A stretch of 64,000 nucleotides of DNA from Flavobacterium azizsancarii (GCF_027980145.1 NZ_JAMZNK010000013.1:1-64000); one strand, 5' to 3'; positions 53,935 through 64,000 are shown, counted from the first letter of the stretch. Numbers and translations: made by a program. The notes: generated by a model from the sequence alone, not told the origin.

Positions 53935-54092
53935 AATACTTATTCATAATTGTTTAAGATTTAAACAAAATTATCTGTGATTAATGTATATTTTCGGAAT
54001 TGATTAAATTTTGTGAAAATTTGACTATTAAATCATGTTTTTTGATGTATGAACATTATTATTTTATTATGTTTATCGAAAAATAGCATTTT

Positions 54093-56735
54093 ATGATCAA
54101 AAACTACACTAATTTCTTACGATTTGTATTGTTTTTTGTTTTTTTATCGGTTTTACCTTCACAAATGGCTGCACAATGTGCAGGGAATGATGCACAAAAA
54201 ATAATTTGTGATATTCAGGATCCAGCTAATAAAACCCTTTCTTTATTTTCATTATTAGACGGTTCTCCTACTGCAGGAGGAAAATGGTCTGACGATAATA
54301 ACTTTAGAGGCCTGGACTCAATTACAGGAAATCTAAACGCACAACTTATTAGAAAAGGTGGTGTTTATCATTATACGTATACTGCTCCCGATGTTGCAGG
54401 ATGTGTAGATAATAAATCGACTATAACTCTTACTATTGGCGCTTATGCAGGAATTGGTTCTAAAGCTACTGTATGTAGTGAAGCGGGAGGTTTTAATCTT
54501 TTTACGGCATTTGATAGTACAGTTATGGGACCACATGAAAACGGAATCTGGAGAGATGCTTCAGGGAGAATTTTAGGATCGTCCTTATTAGAAATTGGAA
54601 AAATAGAAGAAACAATAACCCGTAAATTTACGTATGAAGTGCCAGTCGTGCCAGAGTGCCCGTTAACACCACTCGTTACAACTGTATTTGTAACTATAGT
54701 AAGGACACCTGAACAGGGAAAATCAATAGAATTACGATTATGCGGTACTACTGATCTGGACGGTTACACTAACTTTGATATGTTCGAACTGCTTACAGGT
54801 GAAGATCCTGACGGTGTTTGGAAGGGTCCTGATATCACGTCAAGATCCGATCATAATATCAATCTTAAGCAATTGTTTGATACCTACGGTGCGAGCCAAT
54901 ATAATTATGAGTATACTGTTTTTGCCGTTCCTAACCAGAATGTTTGTAAAGATAAAACTGCCTATGTAACTATTACGCTTGAAAAAAAGATTGATTTTAC
55001 AGGTACAAAAATTGCTATAGCTAAGGATATTTGCGAAAGCGATATTGCTACTGCTGCTTATTCTGCAAAAATTACGCAAGGACCTCAGAATATTCCCAAT
55101 GGAGAATATAAAATTACATATAGTGTTGCAGGACCAACTGGAGGATCAGAAAGTATAACAGCAAATTTCATAAACGGAATAGCTAATTTTCCAATCGAAT
55201 CTTCTTATTTTAAAAGAGTCGGTAAATATACTGTAACTGTTACAAGCATTATCCCGTTAAGTGGCAAAGGATTATGTGCCAATATGTTTAGTCCTTTTTC
55301 TTCTGATTTAAATATTTATCCGTTGTCGCGTTTAGATAATGCTGTAATAACCGCCAGTCCAGTTTGTCAAAATAATAATGCAACAATTCAAATTTCGAAT
55401 GCAACTCAATTAACGGATGGTGATTATCGTATTGTTTACAATATCAATGGCGATAATTTAGCGACAGCGCAAACGGCAAATATTAAGGCTGTGGGTGGTA
55501 AAGCAACTTTTGAAATCCCTGGAAACTTAAACGCAAAAAGCGGATTGTCTGTAATTACTATTACTACTATCACCAATATTACAAACCCAACTCCGCAATG
55601 TAGTAATACAGCAAATGTTATTGGCAACCTGACTATTAATCCTTTGCCTGCCGCTGCAAATATAAAAATAGTAGTCAATGATAATTGTTTAAACGGAGTG
55701 TTTACCGCTGTAGTTTCAGGATTAGAAAATTTAGCCAAAGCAAAACTTTCTTATTTGCTTTTAGAGAGTAATCCTTCCGTAGAACAAAACGTGGATTTGA
55801 ATGTTTTAAACGGAAATGCCAGTTTTGTAATTCCATCAAATTTACTTGTAAACACAGGTTCTACTACAATCTCGATTACTTATGTAACAAATGATGCAAC
55901 AAGTTGTGGTAGTACTTTGGTAAGTGTATTAGATAGTTTTATAATAAATTCTATTCCGGTCGCGCCAATTGCCGGAAATCAGGAATTTTGCAAAGTCGAC
56001 AGAGCGACAATTGCAAATTTAACTCCACGGGGTTCTCAATATAAATGGTATAGTTCTGCAACGTCAACAACGTCGCTTGCTGATAGCTATGTGTTGAAAT
56101 CAGAAGATTATTATATAAGAGAAACTTCTCCTGCAGGTTGTACATCAGCACCTAATATGATTTCTGTTGTGGTAAATGATGTACCGGCTCCCATTTTGAA
56201 TCCCGGAGGTGCAGATTTTTGTGGTTTGAAAAATCCAACTGTTGCTGATTTATCAAAAGCTACCAATGTGGCTGCCAGCGTTGCCTGGTATGATGCTGAA
56301 AATAATGGAAATTTACTGACTTCGACAACATTATTGGTTCATAAAGCGACTTATTACGGATTTGATCTTTCGGCCTTAACAGATTGTATTTCTGATAATA
56401 ACTTAGAAGTTATAGTCTCATTAATCGATTGTGATCCGGGAGAATATGCTTTTTTTATTCCTGACGGATTTTCACCAAACGGAGATAATGTAAACGATAC
56501 TTTCAGGATTCCTGATATTGAATTTTTATATCCGGATTATACGATTGAAATTTTCAATAGATACGGAAATGTAATGTTTAAAGGAAATGCAAATACAGCC
56601 AATTGGGACGGAAGAAATTCTGAATCGGCAGGTTTTGGTGACGGAATAGCGCAAAATGGAGTCTATTTTTATATTGTCAATTTTAATAAAGACAATAGAA
56701 AAGCGCAACAAGGCCGACTTTACCTAAACCGATAA
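54093..56735 (+). CDS. T9SS-secreted surface protein with gliding-motility C-terminal domain
   Basis: An 880-residue exported protein. Signal peptide (VFLSVLPSQMAAQ, to about residue 27), then repeated Ig/beta-sandwich-like segments with many paired Cys, such as GTDLDGYTNFDMFELL, and a final domain of about 90 residues that starts FIPDGFSPNGDNVNDTF and ends FYIVNFNKDNRKAQQGRLYLNR, the type-B T9SS sorting domain known as the gliding motility-associated C-terminal domain (TIGR04131-like). Such domains send the cargo through T9SS to the cell surface. It begins an operon with a PorP/SprF-like gene (33 bases after) and an OmpA-like gene. Confidence 0.9.
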   Translation: MIKNYTNFLRFVLFFVFLSVLPSQMAAQCAGNDAQKIICDIQDPANKTLSLFSLLDGSPTAGGKWSDDNNFRGLDSITGNLNAQLIRKGGVYHYTYTAPDVAGCVDNKSTITLTIGAYAGIGSKATVCSEAGGFNLFTAFDSTVMGPHENGIWRDASGRILGSSLLEIGKIEETITRKFTYEVPVVPECPLTPLVTTVFVTIVRTPEQGKSIELRLCGTTDLDGYTNFDMFELLTGEDPDGVWKGPDITSRSDHNINLKQLFDTYGASQYNYEYTVFAVPNQNVCKDKTAYVTITLEKKIDFTGTKIAIAKDICESDIATAAYSAKITQGPQNIPNGEYKITYSVAGPTGGSESITANFINGIANFPIESSYFKRVGKYTVTVTSIIPLSGKGLCANMFSPFSSDLNIYPLSRLDNAVITASPVCQNNNATIQISNATQLTDGDYRIVYNINGDNLATAQTANIKAVGGKATFEIPGNLNAKSGLSVITITTITNITNPTPQCSNTANVIGNLTINPLPAAANIKIVVNDNCLNGVFTAVVSGLENLAKAKLSYLLLESNPSVEQNVDLNVLNGNASFVIPSNLLVNTGSTTISITYVTNDATSCGSTLVSVLDSFIINSIPVAPIAGNQEFCKVDRATIANLTPRGSQYKWYSSATSTTSLADSYVLKSEDYYIRETSPAGCTSAPNMISVVVNDVPAPILNPGGADFCGLKNPTVADLSKATNVAASVAWYDAENNGNLLTSTTLLVHKATYYGFDLSALTDCISDNNLEVIVSLIDCDPGEYAFFIPDGFSPNGDNVNDTFRIPDIEFLYPDYTIEIFNRYGNVMFKGNANTANWDGRNSESAGFGDGIAQNGVYFYIVNFNKDNRKAQQGRLYLNR

Positions 56736-56767
56736 TTTCTTTTTATATTATTTAATATAATTTTCAA

Positions 56768-57697
56768 ATGAAAAAAATAATACTCTTTATATCTTTTCTC
56801 TTTTATATAACATCAGCCTCAGCGCAACAAGATCCGGAATATACCCATTATATGTACAATATGAGTGTTGTAAATCCGGCCTATGCAACTGGAGTTCCTG
56901 CAATGTTAAACCTTGGTGGATTGTACAGAACGCAATGGGTGGGCGCTGTTGGTGCTCCAAAAACATTTACTTTTTTTGGGCATACTGCTGTGACTGATAA
57001 AGTCGAGGTAGGTTTGTCATTAGTTTCAGATGATATTGGTGACGGCGCTAAAAAGGAAAATAATTTCTACGCTGATTTTGCTTATGTCTTAAATTTAGGC
57101 GGAAAAAATAAACTTTCGTTAGGGCTAAAGGCAGGTTTTACTTCGCTTCAAACCAATTTTAACGGATTTAAATTTAGTGATGCGGAAACAGATTTGGCTT
57201 TCGCCGATAATATAAACGTGACCAAACCAAACATTGGAGTAGGTGCCTATTATTTTAGGGATAACTTCTACGTAGGATTATCAGCGCCAAATTTATTAAG
57301 TTCAAAACACATCGAAGAGAAATCAGGGATTAATGCTTACGGATCAGAAGCAATTCATACTTTTTTGACTGCAGGATATGTTTTTGAGATCAATGATATG
57401 GTAAAGTTAAAGCCGGCGTTTATGTCAAGGTTTGTATCAGGCGCTCCAATTTCTGTAGACCTTACAGCCAATGTTTTGTATAATAATAAGTTCGAATTAG
57501 GTGCTGCTTACAGAGTAAACGATGCCGTGAGCGCTTTAATGAATATTAATGTTACGCCGTCGCTTAGAGTTGGTTATGCGTATGATCATACACTTTCGAA
57601 TATGGGGCAGTTTAATTCCGGAACACATGAAATTATGCTGCTTTTTAATTTGGATTTATTAGGAAAAGGATATGATAAATCACCAAGATTCTTCTAA
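56768..57697 (+). CDS. PorP/SprF family T9SS membrane protein
   Basis: A 309-residue outer-membrane protein with signal peptide (LFYITSASAQ), then the family start QQDPEYTHYMYNMSVVNPAY and an all-beta barrel ending in LLFNLDLLGKG. PorP/SprF-family proteins are needed for secretion or attachment of partner type-B cargo: SprF serves SprB in Flavobacterium johnsoniae. The gene follows the adhesin by 33 bases and the OmpA gene starts 2 bases after its stop codon, so the three form one unit. The cargo is presumably the product of 54093. Confidence 0.93.
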   Translation: MKKIILFISFLFYITSASAQQDPEYTHYMYNMSVVNPAYATGVPAMLNLGGLYRTQWVGAVGAPKTFTFFGHTAVTDKVEVGLSLVSDDIGDGAKKENNFYADFAYVLNLGGKNKLSLGLKAGFTSLQTNFNGFKFSDAETDLAFADNINVTKPNIGVGAYYFRDNFYVGLSAPNLLSSKHIEEKSGINAYGSEAIHTFLTAGYVFEINDMVKLKPAFMSRFVSGAPISVDLTANVLYNNKFELGAAYRVNDAVSALMNINVTPSLRVGYAYDHTLSNMGQFNSGTHEIMLLFNLDLLGKGYDKSPRFF

Positions 57698-57698
57698 A

Positions 57699-59882
57699 AT
57701 GAAAAATATGAAAAAACTATTCGTTATTATATTCGTATTTTCAATACAGTTTATAAATGCTCAGGATCTTGAATTGGCAAGGGCAAAAAGATTTTTTGAC
57801 AAAACTTATTATAGTGAAGCAATTGTTTTATATGAAAAGTTGATTGAGAACAAACCTTCACAGGAAGTTGTGAAAAATCTTGCTGACTCTTATTTTTATA
57901 CCAACGATTTGATAAAAGCGCAACGCTATTACAGACTTTTAATTCAAAATTATAATACTGATTTAGATCGAAATTATTATTTCAGATATGCGCAGACTTT
58001 AAAAGCAAGCAATAGTTATGAAGATGCAAATTCGGCTTTGAAACAATATTATGCAAAATCTGCAAATGCTAATGATATTGCTAATTTTGAAAAAGAGATT
58101 AAGATATTAGAAAATGTTTCTGCAATCGGGCAACGATTTGATATTAAAAATTTAGCCATCAATACACCAAATTCTGAATTTGGAGCTGTAAAGTATAATG
58201 ATAATCTGGTTTTTGCAGGCGTAAAACTCAAACCGGGATTGTTTGATAAAAAGTTCAAATGGGACAATGAAACCTATTTGAATTTAGTCGAAATTCCGAT
58301 AAAGAATATTAATTCAGCCGATTCTATTGTACATTATTTTGCTAAAGAATTAAAAACGGGAATGCATGAATCCAACGCTGTTTTTACAAAAGATGGCAAG
58401 ACAATTTATTTTACGCGAAATAATTCTAAAAAAGGAAGCAAGAAAACAGACGATAAAAAAATCTCAAACCTTCAAATTTTTAAAGCTGAATTGATTAATG
58501 GAAAATGGGTAAATGTTGTATCACTACCATTTAATAGTCCTAATTATTCAGTAGAACATCCAGCTCTGAGCACTGATGAAAAAGTACTGTATTTTGCTTC
58601 AGATATGCCGGGAACATTTGGTTCTTTCGATATTTATTCAGTCAATATTAATAAAGGAGCATTTGATACACCCAAAAACCTGGGGCCTATTATTAATACA
58701 GATAAAAGAGAGCAGTTTCCTTTTGCTTCGTCAGATAACAAACTTTATTTTTCTTCGGATGGGCATTTAGGATATGGATCTCTTGATGTTTTTGTTTCGG
58801 AAATTAGCGGAAATGAATATTCGAAACCTGTAAATATAGGTTTGCCATTAAACTCAAATCGCGATGATTTTTCGTTTATTATAGATACAAATACTAAAGA
58901 AGGTTTTTTTGCATCGAATAGGGAAGGCGGAAAAGGGAGTGACGATATTTATTGGTTTAAAGAAACTAAAGAATTGATTGTAGAAGATTGCAAACAGTTT
59001 ATTGCAGGAACGATTACAGATATTGATACTCATTTATCTTTAGAGAATGCAATTGTAATCTTGCAGGATACTGATAAAAAGACTTTGAAGACAGTTACTA
59101 CAGCAGCAGACGGAAAATTTAGTTTTACAGTTTCTTGCGAGAGTTCGTTTACGGTTTTGGCTTCTAAAGAAAAGTATACTAGCGAATCGAGATCATTATC
59201 TTCTGGGAAAACCAGAAACGCAAGCAATGATGCTTCGATGGCATTGAAATCTGTTGAGATTATAAAATTAGAACAACAGCAAATTGCAGAAACAAAAAAG
59301 AAAGAGGAAGAACTTGAAAGAGGACGTAAAAAAGAAAGGGAAGCATTAGATGTTATTGCGTTAAAAGTAGCGCAGAAAAAAACGAAAGAAGATCAGATTG
59401 CAGCAGCAGAAATAAAGAAGAAAGAAAAAGCTGAAGAAGCTGCAGCAACAGAAATCAAGAAAAAGGAAAAAATAAAACAGATTTTAGTAGAAGAAAAGGA
59501 CGTTATTAAAGACAACAAAGACAGATTAATCATAAAAACGGATCCTATTTATTTTGACTACAATTTATGGTACATCCGTAAAGAATCTAAAGTTATTTTA
59601 GGTCGTGTTGTAGCATTAATGAAGAAATATCCTGACATGGTTATCGAAATAGGATCTCATACAGATTCTCGGGGAAATGAAAAGTTTAATGAAAATTTGT
59701 CTCAAAAACGAGCTAATTCAACCAGGGATTTTATCATAGAATTAGGGATTAATGCAAAGAGAGTTCAGGCAAAAGGTTACGGAGAATCTGTGCCTATCAT
59801 AAAATGCAAAACAGATGATGCCTGCTCAGAGGAAGAGCACGAATTAAACAGAAGATCTGAATTTGTTATTAAGAATTTATAG
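57699..59882 (+). CDS. OmpA-family protein with TPR, PD40 propeller and CarD-like domains
   Basis: The start is MKNMKKLFVI, two bases after the upstream stop codon (57695-57697); the longer frame upstream overlaps the SprF gene. The 727-residue protein has a signal peptide (IQFINA), an N-terminal TPR set, a propeller of four or more PD40 repeats (FTKDGKTIYFTRN, STDEKVLYFASD, ASSDNKLYFSSDGHLGYGSL), a carboxypeptidase-regulatory-like beta-domain, a long Lys/Glu coiled coil and an OmpA domain with IEIGSHTDSRGNEKFNENLS near the end. OmpA domains bind peptidoglycan. The architecture resembles the PorE-like protein that links T9SS to the cell wall. Confidence 0.9.
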   Translation: MKNMKKLFVIIFVFSIQFINAQDLELARAKRFFDKTYYSEAIVLYEKLIENKPSQEVVKNLADSYFYTNDLIKAQRYYRLLIQNYNTDLDRNYYFRYAQTLKASNSYEDANSALKQYYAKSANANDIANFEKEIKILENVSAIGQRFDIKNLAINTPNSEFGAVKYNDNLVFAGVKLKPGLFDKKFKWDNETYLNLVEIPIKNINSADSIVHYFAKELKTGMHESNAVFTKDGKTIYFTRNNSKKGSKKTDDKKISNLQIFKAELINGKWVNVVSLPFNSPNYSVEHPALSTDEKVLYFASDMPGTFGSFDIYSVNINKGAFDTPKNLGPIINTDKREQFPFASSDNKLYFSSDGHLGYGSLDVFVSEISGNEYSKPVNIGLPLNSNRDDFSFIIDTNTKEGFFASNREGGKGSDDIYWFKETKELIVEDCKQFIAGTITDIDTHLSLENAIVILQDTDKKTLKTVTTAADGKFSFTVSCESSFTVLASKEKYTSESRSLSSGKTRNASNDASMALKSVEIIKLEQQQIAETKKKEEELERGRKKEREALDVIALKVAQKKTKEDQIAAAEIKKKEKAEEAAATEIKKKEKIKQILVEEKDVIKDNKDRLIIKTDPIYFDYNLWYIRKESKVILGRVVALMKKYPDMVIEIGSHTDSRGNEKFNENLSQKRANSTRDFIIELGINAKRVQAKGYGESVPIIKCKTDDACSEEEHELNRRSEFVIKNL

Positions 59883-60263
59883 ACTTCTTTTACTTACAAT
59901 AAGTTAACCTAAAAGTCCTGAAACCCGATTTCATTAATTTAAGTTTTTAGAAAATAAAATTATTGCAAATCAAATCTGTTTTTTATCTGCGTTTTTACGA
60001 AGTAAATCTGTTTTATCCGCGTCAAAATTAGACGCTGATTTTACTGATTCGCTAAAGCGAAAACGCTGATAAAAATGGATTTTTCTAATTACTTTCTTGA
60101 TTAAACGGTTAAATAATTTTCTTGATTTCTCATTAACTTAATGACATTGCCCGAAGCCTCGGGATTAAAACTTGTTAGTTTTTTAATTTTAATTCAGAAG
60201 TCTTTTTTTTAGCTTCTTTTTTATTTAACTTTATAAGATAACAACGAACCTAAAAAATAATCT
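59883..60263. repeat. 381-base intergenic region with inverted repeat (family K)
   Basis: Within 59970-60085, AAATCTGTTTTTTATCTGCG and AAATCTGTTTTATCCGCGTC are followed by inverse words GACGCTGATTTTACTGATTC and AAACGCTGATAAAAATGGAT, so the region can fold as two nested hairpins. No gene is found. The last 80 bases are AT-rich and must include the promoter of the lipoprotein gene. Confidence 0.6.
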
Positions 60264-60758
60264 ATGAAAAAGTTAGTCATATCTTGTTTGCTTTTGTCTT
60301 TGATTGGACTGCAAAGCTGTAAAAATGATGAAAAACAAAAAAAAGAAGCTGAAGCTGCTCAGGCCGAAGCTGAAAAAGTCGTAAGTACAGAATGCTATAA
60401 AGCGGTGTATGAAAAAGATACAATCGATTTAAAATTAAATACTTTAAAGAACGGTAAAATTGGAGGGGATATGGTAATGAAAGTTGCTAATGCGCCAGAG
60501 AAAATAGGAGAACTTAAAGGAGAATTTAAAGGAGATACATTATTTGTAGATTATACTTTTAAGGAAAAAACAAATAAAAATCAGACGTTCAAAAATCCGA
60601 TGGCATTTTTAAAACGTGACAACCAACTTATTTTAGGAAACGGAACCATGCAAACTACGATGGGCGTTACTTATTTGGTAAAAGATAAACCTATCGATTT
60701 TGATCGTGTAAAATATAAATTTTCAACTTCTGAATGCGTTGAGAAAGCACAAAACTAG
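60264..60758 (+). CDS. Lipoprotein of unknown function
   Basis: A 164-residue lipoprotein: signal with LSLIGLQSC (Cys at about 19), then a Lys/Glu-rich linker of about 20 residues, and a beta-sandwich-like segment with KAVYEKDTIDLKLNTLKNGK and GELKGEFKGDTLFVDYTF. No family is recognised. It stands alone, followed by one arm of repeat family A and by a pair of hairpins. Confidence 0.75.
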   Translation: MKKLVISCLLLSLIGLQSCKNDEKQKKEAEAAQAEAEKVVSTECYKAVYEKDTIDLKLNTLKNGKIGGDMVMKVANAPEKIGELKGEFKGDTLFVDYTFKEKTNKNQTFKNPMAFLKRDNQLILGNGTMQTTMGVTYLVKDKPIDFDRVKYKFSTSECVEKAQN

Positions 60759-60767
60759 CCACAATCT

Positions 60768-60796
60768 TGTTCATTTCGACAGAGGAGAAATCACAC
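60768..60796. repeat. Single arm of dispersed repeat family A
   Basis: TGTTCATTTCGACAGAGGAG plus AAATCACAC matches the left arm of the copies at 140-247 and 18528-18637 with one small change (ACGAAG to ACAGAG). No inverted partner is seen in the next 150 bases, so this copy is solitary or truncated. Confidence 0.7.
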
Positions 60797-60872
60797 AAGT
60801 AATGCTGTTACTAAAAGTTTTAGAACTTTGACAAAGATTTGACAATTTAGATACTCACTATCTATAAGCAAA

Positions 60873-60955
60873 CCCAACAGATTTCAATAACCTGTCGGGT
60901 TTAATTTAAAATATAGTTACAAAAAAAGCCGTTCCTTTTAAGAACGGCTTTTACT
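60873..60955. terminator. Two terminator hairpins between the lipoprotein and DUF1573 genes
   Basis: AACCCAACAG...CTGTCGGGTT (60873-60902) followed by TAATTT can serve the plus-strand lipoprotein. AAAAAAAGCCGTTC / GAACGGCTTTT (60921-60952) has A and T runs on both sides and can serve either strand, ending the convergent DUF1573 gene. Confidence 0.8.
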
Positions 60956-60975
60956 ATTTTTAGATTTTTGTTTTG

Positions 60976-61356
60976 TTATAAAACTTCACCTTTGATTTTT
61001 AAGGCGACTCTACCATCAGGGTAGTTGACAGCATTGGTTTCAACGGTAATTGTTTTGCGAATTGGACCGGAAGCCATGTTGTATTTTACATCAATTTTAC
61101 CTTTTTTACCGGGCATTACTGCTGCTGCGGGTTTGGTGACTACTATAGAACTTACTGTAGATTCTGCGCCGGTTACTAAAAGCGGTGCATCTCCTGTGTT
61201 TGTAAATTCAAAAGAGCGAACTCCGTTGTCACTTTTTGAAATTTTACCATAATCAATGGTATTGTCTTGGGCTGCAAATTCAATTTTTGGGCCGTTTTGT
61301 GCATAACCTATTGCGCTAAACAATACGACAGCAATAAAAGAGGCTACATTTTTCAT
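60976..61356 (-). CDS. DUF1573 domain secreted protein
   Basis: Start chosen at MKNVASFIAVVLF, 17 codons inside the longest frame, as it begins a normal signal peptide (AIGYAQ). The 126-residue protein has a single DUF1573 domain, a beta-sandwich of the ASH/MSP type: DYGKISKSDNGVRSFEFTNT, GDAPLLVTGAESTV and RKTITVETNA. Function is unknown; it is predicted to lie in the periplasm or outer membrane. Convergent with the lipoprotein gene. Confidence 0.85.
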   Translation of the reverse strand: MKNVASFIAVVLFSAIGYAQNGPKIEFAAQDNTIDYGKISKSDNGVRSFEFTNTGDAPLLVTGAESTVSSIVVTKPAAAVMPGKKGKIDVKYNMASGPIRKTITVETNAVNYPDGRVALKIKGEVL

Positions 61357-61488
61357 TTTGAAATTGTTTTTAAGTTGTAAGTAAATATACATTCTTTTAA
61401 TTAACACACAAATTATTAATTCTCTTTTTATAGTGTACTTAATTATTTACTTTTGCTGTCAAATATAATTACAAAAATTGAACCAAGT

Positions 61489-61618
61489 TTTTGTTTAATT
61501 GTTTAAATGTTAATTTGTTTAATCAATTGAAGTTCTGTAAATTTTGTTACGGACGCAAAAAAACAAACAGTTAAACAAATCCACGGTTAAACAATTAAAA
61601 CGAATTAACGATTAAACA
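61489..61618. repeat. Inverted repeat before valS (family L)
   Basis: TTTTTGTTTAATTGTTTAAA plus TGTTAATTTGTTTAAT at the left shares inverted words with AACAAACAGTTAAACAAATC and GGTTAAACAATTAAAACGAA at the right. The same GTTTAATTGTTTAA word is in the hairpin at 42624-42670. It fills much of the 223-base divergent gap between DUF1573 and valS, where the promoters must lie. Confidence 0.6.
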
Positions 61619-61630
61619 TATCTATAATAA

Positions 61631-64000
61631 ATGAGTATTCCAGCACAATTTGACGCTAAGACGATCGAGAATAAATGGTATGATTACTGGATGAAAAACA
61701 ACTATTTTCATTCAGAACCAGATCATAGAACACCTTATACAATTGTAATCCCGCCACCAAATGTCACTGGAGTCTTGCACATGGGGCATATGCTGAACAA
61801 TACCATTCAGGATGTTTTGATTCGTAGAGCACGTCTTAAAGGTTTCAATGCTTGTTGGGTTCCGGGAACGGATCACGCTTCTATTGCAACTGAGGCCAAA
61901 GTTGTAGCAAAATTAAAAGCAGAAGGAATCAATAAAAATGATTTAACCCGCGAAGAATTTTTGGCACATGCCTGGGAATGGACAGATAAATATGGTGGAG
62001 TAATCCTGGATCAGCTTAAAAAATTAGGTGCTTCCTGCGATTGGGAAAGAACGAAATTTACTATGGATCCTGATATGTCAGCTTCTGTAATTAAGTCTTT
62101 TGTTGACCTATATAATAAAGGATTAATCTACAGAGGGTACCGTATGGTAAACTGGGATCCTGAAGCAAAAACAACTTTGTCTGACGAAGAGGTTATTTAT
62201 GAAGAACAACAAGGAAAATTATTTTTCTTGAAATATAAAATCGAAGGTTCAGAAGATTTCTTGACTATTGCGACAACACGTCCTGAGACTATCTTTGGAG
62301 ATACTGCTATTTGTATCAACCCAAATGACGAACGTTTTACTCATTTGAAAGGTAAAAAAGCGATTGTCCCTATTTGTGGAAGAGTAATCCCGATTATCGA
62401 AGATGAATATGTAGATGTAGAATTTGGAACCGGATGCTTAAAAGTAACTCCGGCGCATGACATGAATGATAAAGCGTTAGGAGAGAAACACAATCTTGAA
62501 ATCGTTGATATTTTTAATGAAGATGCTACATTAAATAGTTTTGGATTGCATTACCAAGGGAAAGATCGTTTTGTGGTTCGTATCGAAATTGCAAAAGAAT
62601 TAGAAGAAATTGGAGCTTTGGCAAAAACCGAAATCCACTTAAATAAAGTTGGAACGTCTGAAAGAACTAAAGCGGTAATCGAACCAAGATTATCAGATCA
62701 ATGGTTTTTGAAAATGGAAGATTTAGTAAAACCCGCAATTAAATCTGTTTTGGTTGATGGAGATATTAAATTACACCCAAAACGTTTCGAAAACACTTAC
62801 GCACATTGGTTAAACAATATTCGTGATTGGAATATTTCCCGTCAGTTATGGTGGGGACAACAAATTCCGGCTTATTATTACGGAGACGGAAAAGAAGATT
62901 TTGTAGTTGCAGAAACTATCGAAGAGGCGCTAGCTTTAGCTAAAGAAAGAACTTCAAACCTAAAACTTGAAACAAAAGATTTAAGACAAGATGTTGATGC
63001 TCTAGACACATGGTTCTCATCCTGGTTATGGCCAATGTCAGTTTTTGGCGGAATCATGGATCCTGAAAGTGAAGATTTTAAGTATTATTATCCAACAAAC
63101 GACTTGGTTACAGGTCCGGATATTTTGTTTTTCTGGGTTGCCAGAATGATTATTGCCGGTTATGAATATGCTGGTGAAAAACCATTTACAAATGTATATC
63201 TAACAGGTTTAGTACGTGATAAACAACGTCGTAAAATGTCTAAATCATTAGGAAATTCTCCTGATCCTTTAGACTTGATCGAGAAATTTGGTGCAGATGG
63301 TGTTCGTGTAGGATTGCTTTTAAGTGCTTCTGCAGGAAACGACATTATGTTTGATGAAGAATTATGTAATCAGGGAAAAGCATTCTCTAATAAGATATGG
63401 AATGCCTTTAAATTGATAAAAGGATGGGAAGTTTCTGAAACTATTCCACAACCGGAATCATCAAAAGTAGCCATCGAATGGTACGAAGCCAAGTTGCAGC
63501 AAACCTTAGTTGATATCGAAGATAATTTTGAAAAATACAGAATTTCAGATTCTTTAATGGCGATCTACAAATTGGTTTGGGATGATTTCTGTTCTTGGTT
63601 TTTAGAGATGATCAAACCTGCATACCAACAGCCAATTGACAAAGCAACGTTTGATAAAGCGATCGAAATGTTAGAAAGTAATTTAAAATTACTTCATCCT
63701 TTCATGCCTTTCTTAACAGAGGAAATTTGGCATTTAATTGCTGACAGAACTCCTGAAGAAGCTTTGATCGTTTCGACATGGCCAGAATTAAAACCTTTTA
63801 ACGCAGGTTTAATTACTGATTTTGAAAGTACTATTGAAGTAATTTCAGGAATCAGAACCATTAGAAAAGATAAAAATATTCCGTTTAAAGATGCTATCGA
63901 ATTAAAAGGAATCAATAGTGAGAGTCTTACAACTTACTTCGATACAATCGTAACGAAACTAGGAAATATCTCGGCTTTCGAATATGTTTCTGCTAAAGTA
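61631..64000 (+). CDS. valS: Valyl-tRNA synthetase, N-terminal 790 residues
   Basis: The gene starts at the ATG at 61631 ([20 protein letters not shown]) and is open to the last base of the window, so about 85-90 residues and the stop codon are missing. It charges tRNA-Val with valine and edits threonine. The HIGH motif is HMGH (residues 50-53, in [16 protein letters not shown]), the connective editing domain lies at about 190-390 with [13 protein letters not shown], and the KMSKS loop is KMSKS at 535-539. The anticodon-binding domain has begun; the C-terminal coiled coil is outside. Length will match the usual 875-880. Confidence 0.97.
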   Translation, partial: MSIPAQFDAKTIENKWYDYWMKNNYFHSEPDHRTPYTIVIPPPNVTGVLHMGHMLNNTIQDVLIRRARLKGFNACWVPGTDHASIATEAKVVAKLKAEGINKNDLTREEFLAHAWEWTDKYGGVILDQLKKLGASCDWERTKFTMDPDMSASVIKSFVDLYNKGLIYRGYRMVNWDPEAKTTLSDEEVIYEEQQGKLFFLKYKIEGSEDFLTIATTRPETIFGDTAICINPNDERFTHLKGKKAIVPICGRVIPIIEDEYVDVEFGTGCLKVTPAHDMNDKALGEKHNLEIVDIFNEDATLNSFGLHYQGKDRFVVRIEIAKELEEIGALAKTEIHLNKVGTSERTKAVIEPRLSDQWFLKMEDLVKPAIKSVLVDGDIKLHPKRFENTYAHWLNNIRDWNISRQLWWGQQIPAYYYGDGKEDFVVAETIEEALALAKERTSNLKLETKDLRQDVDALDTWFSSWLWPMSVFGGIMDPESEDFKYYYPTNDLVTGPDILFFWVARMIIAGYEYAGEKPFTNVYLTGLVRDKQRRKMSKSLGNSPDPLDLIEKFGADGVRVGLLLSASAGNDIMFDEELCNQGKAFSNKIWNAFKLIKGWEVSETIPQPESSKVAIEWYEAKLQQTLVDIEDNFEKYRISDSLMAIYKLVWDDFCSWFLEMIKPAYQQPIDKATFDKAIEMLESNLKLLHPFMPFLTEEIWHLIADRTPEEALIVSTWPELKPFNAGLITDFESTIEVISGIRTIRKDKNIPFKDAIELKGINSESLTTYFDTIVTKLGNISAFEYVSAKV

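Overview
The window looks like chromosome of a low-GC member of the Bacteroidota, most likely the genus Flavobacterium. The basis is a fused secDF, a type IX secretion (T9SS) cargo domain next to a PorP/SprF-like gene and an OmpA/TPR protein, a gldlike TonB/TPR/FtsE neighbourhood, asnB pairs beside an M16 peptidase, promoters of the TTG / TAnnTTTG type, and AT-rich intergenic regions full of inverted repeats. No rRNA, tRNA or CRISPR array was recognised.

Layout. 1-250: the 3' tail of a group II intron (domains V and VI) followed by a palindromic dispersed repeat. 274-3307 (minus): a Tet(X)-like FAD monooxygenase with its TetR-type regulator, then an L,D-transpeptidase lipoprotein. 3418-8881 (minus): nudK, purA, a Fur-family gene, a conserved hypothetical and the RelA/SpoT ppGpp enzyme, i.e. 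nucleotide metabolism and stress control. 9044-15346 (minus): two serine hydrolases, an rRNA/tRNA methyltransferase, a frameshifted gene not visible as a normal ORF (12641-13158), a DUF2167 membrane protein and an alkaline-phosphatase-superfamily enzyme. 15445-24730: a MoxR / DUF58 / DUF4350 / DUF4129 / membrane / SpoIIM cluster on the minus strand, divergent from RDD, a secreted protein of unknown role and a bacterial PH-domain protein. 24804-33181: a TRIC-type channel protein, ftsE without ftsX, a 1004-residue TPR protein, phzF, an outer-membrane barrel and a small GreA/B-like protein. 33793-46851 (plus): two asnB genes, an M16 peptidase, gyrB, mdh and secDF. 47442-52486 (minus): lgt, yidD, cysS, folE and an aminotransferase. 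52609-59882 (plus): an aspartyl protease with PDZ domain, then a compact operon of a T9SS-exported cell-surface protein, a PorP/SprF-like protein and an OmpA-like protein. 60264-64000: a lipoprotein, a DUF1573 protein (minus) and the first 790 codons of valS, which runs off the window.

Most notable points: (i) the second asnB has lost the catalytic Cys, the glutamine-binding Arg and the oxyanion Asn of its glutaminase domain while keeping the synthetase site; (ii) a 154-bp element with near-perfect 17-bp terminal inverted repeats and a 9-bp target duplication sits inside another intergenic repeat at 47064-47235, behaving like a non-autonomous transposon (MITE); (iii) phzF is bracketed by two related inverted repeats between genes whose pairing otherwise looks functional; (iv) a chromosomal Tet(X) relative lies beside a group II intron end; (v) several families of palindromic intergenic repeats recur in the window. 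I did not find a defence island, secondary-metabolite cluster or other clearly new multigene system; the MoxR/DUF58/SpoIIM/RDD cluster is the largest set of genes of unsettled function.
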